From Gracilibacillus salitolerans (lineage in GTDB: Bacteria > Bacillota > Bacilli > Bacillales > Amphibacillaceae): DNA of 64,000 nt. Location of the stretch: NCBI RefSeq assembly GCF_009650095.1, contig NZ_CP045915.1, forward strand, positions 310,001 to 374,000. The letters run 5' to 3'. This document shows, piece by piece, positions 8,362-17,255 of this stretch (positions are counted from its first letter, which is position 1; every line of letters starts with the position of its first letter). Both the position numbers and the translations under genes were made by a program. The notes below the pieces were generated by a model that was given only the letters and a program-made list of their open reading frames with translations, made no database searches and had not been told where the DNA came from.

Positions 8362-8982
8362 GTGGACCAATCAACATTATTGGGTCAATTTATCGAATCA
8401 GAAATAAATTTACTTGTTGAATTGCGAATGGGTAATGGCATGGATGAGCAAGAATATAAAAATATGAAACGGACGTTTTCTCAATTAATGGAGCAATGGA
8501 ACGATAAAGATTCCGTTCCACAAAAAGCCGTCCAGCCGATTATGGAAATCTGTACTGAACTGTATAACTCTTCTATGAATTACTCAGGCGAAGAGTCAGA
8601 GAGAATACGGAAGGCGACAGATTATATCAGTACTTGGAGACAGAAAGGACTTGCTGGTGATTATATACCAGACCAAACACAGGAGAATGTTATTTCAGGT
8701 CTTGTTGAACAGATCAATACGGATGGTAATTTTTTTAAAAAACTTGAACAAGGAAAGGGGTTGGACGAGCAGCAATTCGAAGGGATTTTTCGAGAACTAG
8801 TCAAGATCCATGACGAAATAACTTCTTGGGATACAATGCCAAAGCCGCTTGTCCGGGTTCTTATAGCTCTTTATGAAATGGATTTGCTTGTCATCAAATA
8901 TGAGGATGAGTTTCACAATCAGGAAGAAGCGGATAAGATTTACGATGCATATGAAAGGGTTTTTGAACTGATTGCGGGTTAA
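8362..8982 (+). CDS. Helical cytosolic protein with internal duplication; candidate immunity partner
   Basis: Unrecognised protein of 206 residues with no signal peptide or membrane segment, predicted all-helical. It contains two similar halves: residues about 22-70 (MGNGMDEQEYKNMKR and onward) and about 127-175 (QGKGLDEQQFEGIFR and onward) share the G-x-G-M/L-D-E-Q pattern and a following P-x-A/L-V segment. GTG start with AAGAGGAG upstream, 21 bp after the ART-like gene and clearly in its operon. A cytosolic acidic helical protein directly behind a secreted toxin suggests immunity or a chaperone role; this is inference from position. Confidence 0.6.
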   Translation: MDQSTLLGQFIESEINLLVELRMGNGMDEQEYKNMKRTFSQLMEQWNDKDSVPQKAVQPIMEICTELYNSSMNYSGEESERIRKATDYISTWRQKGLAGDYIPDQTQENVISGLVEQINTDGNFFKKLEQGKGLDEQQFEGIFRELVKIHDEITSWDTMPKPLVRVLIALYEMDLLVIKYEDEFHNQEEADKIYDAYERVFELIAG

Positions 8983-8987
8983 TGGCA

Positions 8988-9015
8988 GTGTGGAGGCTAA
9001 TTGATGCCTCCACAC
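8988..9015. terminator. Hairpin between convergent genes
   Basis: Perfect 10-bp inverted repeat GTGTGGAGGC (8988-8997) and GCCTCCACAC (9006-9015) with an 8-nt loop, between the end of the ART operon and the end of the MFS pseudogene. No strong T-run on either side. Confidence 0.55.
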
Positions 9016-9030
9016 AGGTAAAAGATAGTT

Positions 9031-10190
9031 TCAAGCACTATTTCTTAATGGACGTATGATAAAGAAAGCTGTCACGATCATCAGAACTATCGTAATTGCA
9101 TAGACCACCTGCATTCCTAGCGTAAAAGCATTTTGTGCCGATTGAAGTAAATGCATCCCTGTTTCATTTGGAAGGCTTTCTACAATCCCCATTGCTGAAC
9201 CGATATTTTCTGAGGCAATACTCATTGTTTCAGTTGGGATTTCTCCCGTCTCTGCTCTGTTTAGTGAGAATCGGTATATGATGGTGGCAATACTTCCTAG
9301 AAAAGCGATGCTAATGCCACTGCCAAACCCAGTTGCAACATCGGTTAAAGCGGAGGCAGAACTAGTTCGTTCCATTGGAGCTGAAGAAACAATCAGTTCG
9401 CTGCCTAAGGTCATAATCGGGCCTCCACCTAATCCTATAAGTGAAACGCCGGTTAAAAGCAGAGGAACATTAGAAATCAAAGTGCCAATGATTACGATGA
9501 ATGCCCCTCCAATTGTAACGAAGACACCGAGAGCCATTGCTGTAGACACTTGGAAAAACCTTGTCAGTACAGGAGCAAGCATAGTTCCTATGACGGATGT
9601 GAGAGCAGGAAAAATTAAAAGAAGTCCTGCTATTGCTGTTGAAAACCCGGATACTCCCTGCAAGTATTGGGCAAAGAGCATATCTGGCGCGGTAAAAGCA
9701 AGTACCATAAGCAACATAGCAAGGAGTGCGATAGTCAAGGTTTTTAATTTAAATAAATTTAGATCGAGCAATGGATCTGTGAGCAGTTGTTGTCTTTTGA
9801 TAAACAGCCTAGCAAAAAACAGCCCTACAGCTATAGACACGATATAAGTGATAGCAAAGCCAGTTTCAGCAATTTTTTGGAAGCCGTAAATTACGCCTAA
9901 GATGGCAACCAGTGAAAGTGCTACACTTAACTTATCAGGATTTTTAGCTTGTGGATCCCGGTATGTTGGCAACAACCAACTAAATATAAGGAACAATGCT
10001 GCAAAAGGAATATTAGCGAGAAAAGCAGCTCCCCACCAGAAATACTCTACTAAAAACCCTCCTAAAGGTGGGCCAAGTGCAGAACCGGCCGAAAAAGTAC
10101 TGATGTAGAGGGCAATAGCCAATAAACAGTGGAAACATTAATACGATGAGCCCGCTCCATTCGCGCCAAGTTGCTTGAGAAGGTACATTC
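9031..10190 (-). pseudogene. MFS multidrug transporter (DHA2/EmrB type), internally deleted
   Basis: The long open part (9031-10122, 363 residues) encodes the last ten or so membrane helices of a 14-TM DHA2 exporter, beginning at AIALYISTFSAGSALGPPLGG, which aligns with the middle of the intact neighbour (AIAVVFSAFSAGGAVGPLLGG). Just upstream, in another frame, 10123-10190 encodes VPSQATWREWSGLIVL, matching the neighbour's N-terminus PPQATWREWLGLTIL. About 115 codons between are gone and the junction is out of frame, with a stop ahead of the N-terminal remnant. The gene is therefore broken. It looks like an old tandem duplicate of the pump at 10993-12543. Confidence 0.85.
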
Positions 10191-10284
10191 TTTATTTAAT
10201 TAAATCATAAGTGGTACAAACCTTAAGATAGAAGGAATCACAAAAAACAGATAAAAGTTTATCACTATATAAAAGAATATCAAA

Positions 10285-10706
10285 TTCATTCTCAAATGTT
10301 GGAATAACATTACAAGTTCATTTGAAGCGTTCATCTATTGACCTAAGTGACCTATTGGAAACATCGGGTAGAATACGATTCGTAAAGGGTGCTTATCAAG
10401 AGTCTGAAGGTAAATATATTCCAAGATCCGAAGAGTTAAATAAACGGTATATAGAATTTGTATCTAAGTGTATAGATAGTAATCTTCCATTGTCTGTTGC
10501 TACACATGATGAAAATATATTGATGGACTTAAAAGCAAAAGGCTGAGATGTTAGATGGGGTTCGACCTGACCTATTAAGATTTTTAAAGGAGGATAATAT
10601 CGAGACTAAGGTTTATGTTACATATGGTAGTGAGTGGTATTTATATTTAGTTCATCGTATTGCTGAATATCCTCCGAATATTTATACTTTTATTTCTGAT
10701 AATTGA
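10285..10706 (+). pseudogene. Proline dehydrogenase remnant, frameshifted
   Basis: C-terminal half of an FAD-dependent proline dehydrogenase (proline to pyrroline-5-carboxylate). The first frame gives VGITLQVHLKRSSIDLSDLL, then RIRFVKGAYQES and SVATHDENI, all typical of PRODH barrel strands. At about 10545 the frame shifts by one base and continues MLDGVRPDLLRFLKE, YVTYGSEWYLYLVHRIAE, PPNIYTF, matching the family's end. The N-terminal half is missing. Two lesions make it non-functional. Confidence 0.8.
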
Positions 10707-10869
10707 ACAGAATACCGATAGAGAAAAAATAAATACTAAATAATGAAATATTATTTTCTAATATTCTCTATAATTTAGAACATTCATTAATCGGGCACGA
10801 TTGAGGAGCAACACAGGATAGAAAATGATCAAACTTTTTTATAAAAAATAAACTTAAATCTGCTGGAGG

Positions 10870-10920
10870 AGAATCCATTTTGATCAATCTTTTTTCAAAA
10901 TGGATTCTTTTTATTTTTTG
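10870..10920. terminator. Terminator-like hairpin, one of two related copies
   Basis: AGAATCCATTTTGA (10870-10883) pairs perfectly with TCAAAATGGATTCT (10895-10908), followed by TTTTATTTTTTG. A closely related hairpin lies at 41201-41244. The gap between the PRODH remnant (10706) and the MFS gene end (10993) holds nothing else clear beyond repeats of GATCAAACTTT. Confidence 0.6.
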
Positions 10921-10992
10921 TAAAAGATGGGTTTGCGAGGTATTTTTGATCAAACTTTATTTTAAAGCTACATTTGGGTGTTAACGTATATA

Positions 10993-12543
10993 TTAAAGAT
11001 TAGATCCCTTATGGGAACGTTTGTATAATACCATAACGAAGATAGCCATGGTTGATATAAGGACTCCACCAATGCCTGAACTGACTTGAAATCCTTGAGT
11101 GAAGGCATCCCGTACAGTATCTAGCATTTTCATACCCATAGGGGAGGATAACTCCTTGCTCGCCGCTATTGCGCCGGCAACACTTTGCATCGTTGTGTCT
11201 GTGACCTGTGTTGGTACTTCTTTTGAAAGATTGCCTGCCAAGACAGAGCGGTAAACAAACAGACCGATGGTTCCAAGGAGTGCAACGCCCATTGCGTTTC
11301 CCAGCTCACCACTAACTTCCTGCATAGCGGATGCAGACCCCGCCCGTTCAACCGGAACAGAAGAAATGATGAAGTCACTGGCCAAAGCAAACGCAGAGCC
11401 CTGTGTCAGTCCTGCCAATGAAATACTCATAACCACTAATGGAAAATTCATGCTACTTGCACCAACGGCAATCAGTATGAGACTGACGCCCACCAGCAGC
11501 AGACTGACCCAAATGACCACTCTCTGGCGAATCCAGCGTACTAATATGGGTGCAATCAAGGCACCGGCAATATTCGCTATGACATAGGGAAGCGTCCATA
11601 TTCCCGCTTGTAGAGGGGGAAGTTCCTGCACCCACTGCAGATACTGTGTAAACAAGTAAAATACGCCAGACAAACCAATCAAAGTAAAGAAAATAGCGCC
11701 TAGTGATGTGCTAAACAGACGGTTCGTAAACAACTTCAAATCAAGTAGCGGATGGGCAAGGCGGCTTTGCCGTCGCACAAACATCACCGCTAGAATGATT
11801 CCGATCACAATCGCCATCACGTAAATGATCGTGCTATCTTGTTCTTCCAAAGCAATTCCTTGTATGCCGTAAATGAATGTCAGCACTCCTCCTAAGGACA
11901 AAGCAACGCTTTTCCAATCAAGCTGATGTTCATTTTTCTCACGAAATTCAGGCAAAAGAGACCGGCCAGTTACAAGAAAGAGTATGAGAACCGGCACATT
12001 GATGAGGAAGATTGCTCCCCACCAGAAAGTCTCTAACAGAATCCCTCCGAGCAGTGGTCCCACTGCCCCGCCAGCCGAAAATGCACTGAATACGACTGCA
12101 ATAGCAAAGCGACGCTGCCCTTCGTGATGAAACATGTTGCGCAGAAGTGAAAAGATTGAAGGCATCAGCATCGCCCCCGCCACGCCAAGAAGTGCTCGAG
12201 AAATAATGAGCAACTCGGCATTGACGGAGAAAGCCGCCAATACGGAAAATACAGCAAACCCGACTGCTCCGATAAGCAGCATGCGACGACGACCGATCCG
12301 GTCACCTAAGCGGCCCATAGTAATCAACAATCCGCTAGTAAGAAAACCGTAAATGTGCAGAATCCATAGCATTTGAGTCGAACCTGTCTGGAGGTCAGCA
12401 GTAATCGACGGCATTGCCAGGTAAAGCGCAGTGAGATCAGTAGATAACACTAGCATCAGCAAAGTCAGTATGGTTAGCCCTAGCCATTCGCGCCAAGTTG
12501 CTTGAGGCGGTATATGATTTGTTTTTTTTTCATCACTTTTCAT
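10993..12543 (-). CDS. MFS drug efflux transporter, DHA2 family (14 TM)
   Basis: Proton-driven exporter of 516 residues in the cytoplasmic membrane, EmrB/QacA subfamily. Fourteen hydrophobic helices are visible. MFS motif A appears as GRLGDRIGRRRMLLIG (about 77-92) and the antiporter motif C as AFSAGGAVGPLLGG (about 160). Start ATG with AAAGGTAGG upstream. It lies 36 bp downstream of the azoreductase gene on the same strand and probably shares its transcript, which suggests export of quinones, dyes or related electrophiles. The substrate is unknown. The neighbouring 9031-10190 gene is a broken paralog. Confidence 0.92.
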   Translation of the reverse strand: MKSDEKKTNHIPPQATWREWLGLTILTLLMLVLSTDLTALYLAMPSITADLQTGSTQMLWILHIYGFLTSGLLITMGRLGDRIGRRRMLLIGAVGFAVFSVLAAFSVNAELLIISRALLGVAGAMLMPSIFSLLRNMFHHEGQRRFAIAVVFSAFSAGGAVGPLLGGILLETFWWGAIFLINVPVLILFLVTGRSLLPEFREKNEHQLDWKSVALSLGGVLTFIYGIQGIALEEQDSTIIYVMAIVIGIILAVMFVRRQSRLAHPLLDLKLFTNRLFSTSLGAIFFTLIGLSGVFYLFTQYLQWVQELPPLQAGIWTLPYVIANIAGALIAPILVRWIRQRVVIWVSLLLVGVSLILIAVGASSMNFPLVVMSISLAGLTQGSAFALASDFIISSVPVERAGSASAMQEVSGELGNAMGVALLGTIGLFVYRSVLAGNLSKEVPTQVTDTTMQSVAGAIAASKELSSPMGMKMLDTVRDAFTQGFQVSSGIGGVLISTMAIFVMVLYKRSHKGSNL

Positions 12544-12579
12544 TTCAAACCTACCTTTCTGTCTCTTGAATCTATATAA

Positions 12580-13197
12580 CTAAAATGTTTCCGCTGTTCG
12601 ATTCACTTGTTGTAGCCCTTGCTTAATAATTTTTTCGCTATCATCTGGATATTGATGATGCCCCTCGATGATACACTCTGTAATTTCGGTTATTCCGAAA
12701 AAGTTCAAGTGGTTACGTACAAATCTTACTGACATTTCAGATAAATCATCCTTGTTATATATCCCACCTCTGGCATTTAGTAAGACGGCCTTTTTATCTG
12801 TTAATAGCCCTTTAACACCGTCTTTTGTGTATGTGAATGTTTTTCTAGGATGGTGCAAACAATCGAGATACATATGCAATGCAGCAGGAATAGTTAAATT
12901 CCATAACGGAAACGCTATGACGATTTTATCTGCAACTATAAATTGTTCTAAATGCTGTTGTTGGATGGCAGCTGCTGATAAGTTACCTGGGCTAAGGTTC
13001 AGTCCTAGAGGTGCTTGATTGCTGTTATCAATTAAGGACGTACCTATAAGTGGAAGTGGTGTATCATATAAGTGAACTTCCTGTATTTCTTCTTCTGGAT
13101 GGGATTCTCGGTACCTTTTAAGAAACTGTTCATACATTTTTACACTGATGGACTTCTGTGCTGGACGATCATTCGCTTTGACAAATAAAATAGTCAT
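12580..13197 (-). CDS. azoR: FMN-dependent NADH-azoreductase
   Basis: Flavodoxin-fold reductase of 205 residues that reduces azo compounds and quinones with NADH through FMN. Features: the N-terminal strand MTILFVKANDRP followed by SISVKMYEQF (phosphate-binding loop region), KIVIAFPLWNLTIPAALHMYLD (in part, FMN site) and LNARGGIY. I chose the ATG at 13197, with GGAGAG 6 nt upstream, over an in-frame ATG 18 bp earlier. First gene of an operon with the efflux pump 10993-12543. In Bacillus such genes are controlled by thiol-sensing HxlR/MarR repressors; see the site at 13231-13258. Confidence 0.9.
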   Translation of the reverse strand: MTILFVKANDRPAQKSISVKMYEQFLKRYRESHPEEEIQEVHLYDTPLPLIGTSLIDNSNQAPLGLNLSPGNLSAAAIQQQHLEQFIVADKIVIAFPLWNLTIPAALHMYLDCLHHPRKTFTYTKDGVKGLLTDKKAVLLNARGGIYNKDDLSEMSVRFVRNHLNFFGITEITECIIEGHHQYPDDSEKIIKQGLQQVNRTAETF

Positions 13198-13230
13198 TTT
13201 TATCTCTCCAATCATATAAAATTATCAAAC

Positions 13231-13258
13231 AGTCAACTAGTGACTTGTTGAGTTCATT
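13231..13258 (-). promoter_or_regulatory. Candidate promoter -10 and operator of the azoreductase operon
   Basis: On the minus strand a TATAAT (about 13253-13258) is followed by AGTCACTAGTTGACT, a 5-bp-arm inverted repeat, at the expected transcription start. That placement fits a repressor site of the YodB/HxlR kind. Assignment is tentative. Confidence 0.35.
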
Positions 13259-13333
13259 ATATTGATTTCAAAAGCTTTGCACATCCAGTTATTGTCTAAG
13301 AAACACCTACATAAATAGTCGTAGAGAAGTAGT

Positions 13334-13519
13334 ATGGAATTGATTTATCAGGTGTTTAAGGTGTTGGGAAGTGAAAAAAACGAATTATGTGTGAAGATTA
13401 TTGGTAAAGGAGGAGTGCTAAGAGAGTTGGTCTATTTGACGGGGATTGAAATCTCGCAAGTTGAAGAGCGTTTACTTTTTAAAATGTCTTTTCAAATAAT
13501 AATTAAACTGAATATTTAA
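13334..13519 (+). CDS. Short HTH-like protein, possibly a decayed regulator
   Basis: Open frame of 61 codons, divergent from the azoreductase operon, with GAGAAG before the ATG. Residues VFKVLGSEKNELCVKII and VLRELVYLTGIEISQVEERL recall the first helices of ArsR/HxlR winged-helix regulators, but the domain stops short. It could be a remnant of the operon's regulator or a chance frame. Low certainty. Confidence 0.3.
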   Translation: MELIYQVFKVLGSEKNELCVKIIGKGGVLRELVYLTGIEISQVEERLLFKMSFQIIIKLNI

Positions 13520-13548
13520 GTAATATTTCTTAACTTTAGTATCAAAGA

Positions 13549-13590
13549 AAAGAGCTGTCTTAAGCTCTTTAGTAGAACTTATAGACAGCC
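13549..13590. terminator. Terminator between convergent genes
   Basis: AGCTGTCT and AGACAGCC arms about 20 nt apart, with a competing AAGAGCT/AGCTCTT pair inside. On the minus strand it is followed by CTCTTTTCTTTG, suitable for ending the response-regulator transcript. Confidence 0.55.
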
Positions 13591-13602
13591 CTTCCTATCA
13601 AA

Positions 13603-14232
13603 TTAATCGAACCATTTATGTTTGATGGCATATAAGGCAGCTTGTGTACGATCCTGTACTTCCATTTTTCCAAAGATGTTGGTGATATGAGTTTTGACAG
13701 TTTTTTCACTTATAGATAGTTCTGCAGCAATTTCTTTGTTGCTTTGACCATAGGTAATATGCTTCAAAACGGTAGCTTCTCTGGAGGTAAGAATATCGAT
13801 AGTTTTTTCATCATCTACCATATGTGTCATTAGTTGATTGGTCACTGCCGGATGCAATTTTTTTTGGCCATCCATCACAGCCTCGATTGTTTCTACTAGA
13901 ATATCGGGTTCTACATCCTTCAATTGGTAACCGTGTGCCCCAGCCTTAATTGCTGGTAACACATAATCTTGATCGGAAAAACTGGTTAGTATTATCACTT
14001 TTATATTTGGATAATTTTGGGTGATGTGCCTTGTTGCCTCAATTCCATCCATTTTAGGCATCATTACATCTATAAGCACAACATCAGGATGCATTTGGTT
14101 TATCTTTTGTAAAGCTTCTTCTCCGTTTTGAGCTTCCCCAACTAGCTCGATGTGTGATTGCGTTTGTAAGAAAAAGCGTAATCCTTTTAGTACAACAAGG
14201 TGATCATCCACGAGCAGTACTTTTATCGTCAT
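13603..14232 (-). CDS. LuxR/NarL-family response regulator
   Basis: Cytoplasmic DNA-binding response regulator, 209 residues. The receiver domain (1-120) has acidic pair VDDH (9-10), phospho-acceptor Asp55 in LIDVMMPK, and ILTSFS. The C-terminal LuxR HTH (about 148-209) reads LTSREATVLKHITYG and SEKTVKTHITNIFGKM. Its start overlaps the kinase stop by 4 bp (ATGA), so the pair is translationally coupled. Similar to B. subtilis YhcZ; the target genes are unknown. Confidence 0.93.
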   Translation of the reverse strand: MTIKVLLVDDHLVVLKGLRFFLQTQSHIELVGEAQNGEEALQKINQMHPDVVLIDVMMPKMDGIEATRHITQNYPNIKVIILTSFSDQDYVLPAIKAGAHGYQLKDVEPDILVETIEAVMDGQKKLHPAVTNQLMTHMVDDEKTIDILTSREATVLKHITYGQSNKEIAAELSISEKTVKTHITNIFGKMEVQDRTQAALYAIKHKWFD

Positions 14233-15893
14233 TCTTTATCCTCCCCGTTTTGTATTGGGACTGTTACCGTGATACTTGTTCCATTCCCACTTATACTTTC
14301 GATAGTGAGTTTGGCATTGATTTCTTTTGCACGTTCTTTCATGCTTTTCATACCAATAGAGTGTTGGTTTTCAGAAGCTCCTCCACAGCCGTTATCTGTG
14401 ATTTTCATTTCTACAAAAGAAGACGTTTTCGTTATATGAACGTTTCCCTCATTTGTTTTTGCATGTTTTTTTATATTATTTAAAGCTTCTTGTGCGATTC
14501 GCCATAGAGCTTGCTCTTTTTTATCAGGTAGCTTGAGATTCACAGGACCATGGATATCTAATTGCAAACCAAGTTTACTTCCATATTCTTGGATAGATGT
14601 ACCAATTTCTCTTTCTAGCTCCTGCGGCCTTAATTGCCAAATTAAACTTCGCATTTCGCTTAAAGTTTCTTGCGATAGCTTCTGGATATCTGAAATTGCC
14701 TCTGACACCATATCATTACTATTTGTTGTGACCTTTTGTAATCCTCTTGCAGTCAACGAAAGTGCGAACAATTTTTGATTTACCGCGTCATGAAGGTCTC
14801 GTGCAAGTCTGTTTCTTTCTTTTTCTACTAGTAAAGCTTCCCACTCTTCTTGTAGGTATGTTTTCTCGATAGCCATAGAAAGGAGACCTGCAAGTACCTC
14901 AAGCATTTCTATCTCTAGATCGCTAAATGTTTCTGTTTCTCTACTGAGTAAAAGAACACCTAGAGCGCGTCTCTTTTTTTCATTAGTTTCTAGTGGCAAA
15001 GCGATAGAGTAGCATTTTTCCCATGTTTTAAGCGATGAATAATATAAGGGTTGTTGGTGATTTTGTAAAATCCTCTTTTCATCATAAGTCTTATGAATGA
15101 TAGATGGAATAGAAGAAAAGGATTTTTCGTTTAGCACTTTTGTTTCCTTCCCATGGGTAGTTGCCCGTAATAATAGTTCATTGTTTTCTTCTATAAGAAG
15201 AGCAATCTTTGGCCAACATTCAAAATGAGAACTTAGCTCCTCCATGAGCACTTTATATAATTCCTGGCGGGTACTTGCTTTCCCAAGTTGCCTATTGAGA
15301 CGGTCCATATCTTTATAGTAATCTACAAGATAGCGAGCAATGGAATCCACTTCTTGTTTTTTTTGTTCTTCATATAGACGTATACGCTCAACAGCTGTAC
15401 CAATTTGGTATGCAATTGATTCTAGTAAAAGTAATTCTTTCTGCTCAAACCTTTTTTTCTCTAAAGAAGCGAGATTTAGTAATCCGAGTTTTCTGCCACG
15501 GATCGTCAAGGGAATACTGGCGTGAAATTTTAAGTTCCGGGTATCACCAGCATTCTCTATCATTGCTTCTTCTAAGCGGACGCACTTGATGCTATTCACC
15601 GCTTTGTGGAGATATCCTTCCCAGTAAAGTTGTAAGCATGCACAATCATAACAACCATTACTACATGTCAATCTGTTGAAGTTGTTATCAGAAAGAACAG
15701 GTGGAAGGTTTTGATAAGCAGCTAACTTATAAGAATTTGCTTCATTGGTTAAAAATATCCATCCTGTTTGAAGTTCCATTAATTCCAATAACTTTTTTAA
15801 GGAAACCTCCAACATTTCATACATATCTACACATTGGTTTAAGGTAACGGCGATTTCTTTTTGAATAAGTAACTCCTTACCCGATTTTGCCAT
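14229..15893 (-). CDS. Sensor histidine kinase with two GAF domains (YhcY-like)
   Basis: Soluble kinase of 554 residues with no membrane helix, so the signal is intracellular. Two GAF-like regions (about 25-170 and 205-345) precede a HisKA_3 dimerisation helix with phospho-acceptor His368 in RLARDLHDAVNQ, then HATPase_c with N box EALNNIKKHA and G box DNGCGG (500-505). Four cysteines, 77, 81, 84 and 86 (TCSNGCYDCAC), with Cys104 nearby, form a possible metal, Fe-S or redox centre in the first GAF. It partners the downstream response regulator. Start ATG has AAAGGATG upstream. Confidence 0.92.
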   Translation of the reverse strand: MAKSGKELLIQKEIAVTLNQCVDMYEMLEVSLKKLLELMELQTGWIFLTNEANSYKLAAYQNLPPVLSDNNFNRLTCSNGCYDCACLQLYWEGYLHKAVNSIKCVRLEEAMIENAGDTRNLKFHASIPLTIRGRKLGLLNLASLEKKRFEQKELLLLESIAYQIGTAVERIRLYEEQKKQEVDSIARYLVDYYKDMDRLNRQLGKASTRQELYKVLMEELSSHFECWPKIALLIEENNELLLRATTHGKETKVLNEKSFSSIPSIIHKTYDEKRILQNHQQPLYYSSLKTWEKCYSIALPLETNEKKRRALGVLLLSRETETFSDLEIEMLEVLAGLLSMAIEKTYLQEEWEALLVEKERNRLARDLHDAVNQKLFALSLTARGLQKVTTNSNDMVSEAISDIQKLSQETLSEMRSLIWQLRPQELEREIGTSIQEYGSKLGLQLDIHGPVNLKLPDKKEQALWRIAQEALNNIKKHAKTNEGNVHITKTSSFVEMKITDNGCGGASENQHSIGMKSMKERAKEINAKLTIESISGNGTSITVTVPIQNGEDKE

Positions 15894-16064
15894 TAAAATA
15901 CATCCTTTACCATTTCATTTTGGTCTTATTATAACTTAAATTATGTGAAAAAGCATAAGGCACAAGAGTAATTTATAAAAGGGTTATTAAGATATCGAAT
16001 TTACGTTGATGAAATTTGGTTATTAAGAAAAACTACATAATTTTCGAGATGCTTTAATGAATAT

Positions 16065-16850
16065 TCATAGAACTTGCAAGCCAAAATACTGGTGCACTAA
16101 TTGTTTGAATCTTGCTTCATCAATCTTTTCTTTTTTCACCTTTCCATGGATCCATTGTGTGAATGAATTACTCGTTAACGTTACATTTCCCTTACTTGTA
16201 AGTTTAGTAATCATCGGGGATTTGTTAAAAGGTGACCTCTCATCTTGTATAATGATTTCCTGTAATTCATTTAATTCCATCACATTTGCTACTGGGTGAT
16301 TTGAATCAAATGTATAACCCATTTGCCAGTCAGTATGTTTATATTTTATCTTTAATTGAAGCACGTTGTTGCCATATTCAGTTTGTTGCCTTTTAATTCG
16401 AAATTCTCCATTTCGGGATGTAATAGTATCACCATTTAATGGGACAGGCTTCAAGGGAAGATTTCCACCAAATCCGGTGTCCAGTAAATAGGTTTGTTCT
16501 TCGTGATGTAGAAGAATCGCTACGTGAGTTCTTCCAAGCTGGTACCAGTCCTGTTTTTCGTCGTTATAAACCTCTCCACGAACTAAAGTCGCATTAAAAC
16601 CATTGTCAATCAAGAAAAAGTAAAGTAATGGATTTAATTCAAAGCATAGCCCCCCTTCGTTACGGACAAGTAATTTGTTGATCAAATTTTTCTTGGTTAC
16701 GCCTTGAGTTTTGTTTGCAATGATGCTTAAGTTTTCAAATGGAAACGTTGTTGCTGTTTTTTCTAGAATGGTGTTTAAGGTTGTAAATGTGATCTTTTTG
16801 TTTTTGGGAATTCCGATTTTTTCACGAAATAATGTGTTTAGTTCACTCAT
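16065..16850 (-). CDS. nat: Arylamine N-acetyltransferase
   Basis: Transfers acetyl from acetyl-CoA to arylamines and hydrazines in the cytoplasm. The 261 residues contain the full catalytic triad: Cys69 in NEGGLCFELN, His109 in RTHVAILLH and Asp124 in LLDTGFGG. Length is normal. The ATG has a perfect AGGAGG 9 nt upstream. Monocistronic. Together with the azoreductase and efflux pump nearby, it adds to xenobiotic handling, though they are not co-transcribed. Confidence 0.94.
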   Translation of the reverse strand: MSELNTLFREKIGIPKNKKITFTTLNTILEKTATTFPFENLSIIANKTQGVTKKNLINKLLVRNEGGLCFELNPLLYFFLIDNGFNATLVRGEVYNDEKQDWYQLGRTHVAILLHHEEQTYLLDTGFGGNLPLKPVPLNGDTITSRNGEFRIKRQQTEYGNNVLQLKIKYKHTDWQMGYTFDSNHPVANVMELNELQEIIIQDERSPFNKSPMITKLTSKGNVTLTSNSFTQWIHGKVKKEKIDEARFKQLVHQYFGLQVL

Positions 16851-17255
16851 TTGTTTTTTCCTCCTCTACTTTCTTCACATTGCTACTTTCTATGTTACTA
16901 TAAAAGAATTTTCACACATCATGCATAGGTCTTAGCAAACCATACATAAAAGGTCTTATTGAAAGTAAGAATTGTTCAGCATATGTTTTTGCTCAACCAA
17001 AGAGATTTAAGGATCAGTATTTTGATCACATTATTTGGGGAAAGTTAAATTTTGGGAAGCGATTGCACTTATGTATTGCATATTCTATCATAGGAAAAAC
17101 AATCCATTTTCTCCAAATCTACTCTATTTAAACAATTTATTTAACAATTAGTAGGTAATAGGTTTAATTTTCTGTAATAACCGTTGTAAAATCACGTCTT
17201 TCTCTGGAAGAATATATGGTAGGAAGTCAATTTTTATGGAAAGGAGATTCTATTC
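16851..17255. other. Intergenic region between divergent genes
   Basis: About 400 bp of A/T-rich DNA between nat and the glycosyltransferase operon. Apart from the ECF-type promoter candidate at 17173-17198, I see no gene, repeat or clear operator. Confidence 0.4.
17173..17198 (+). promoter_or_regulatory. Candidate ECF-sigma promoter (SigX/SigM-like)
   Basis: TGTAAT (17173-17178), 16 bp, CGTC (17195-17198), 58 bp upstream of the glycosyltransferase start. Bacillus ECF promoters are TGWAAC-N16/17-CGTC; one base differs here. The downstream genes are envelope genes, the usual targets. Confidence 0.4.

Noticed and set aside
10768..10953. 61-codon minus-strand frame
   Set aside because: It runs through the terminator-like hairpin at 10870 and has no coding features.
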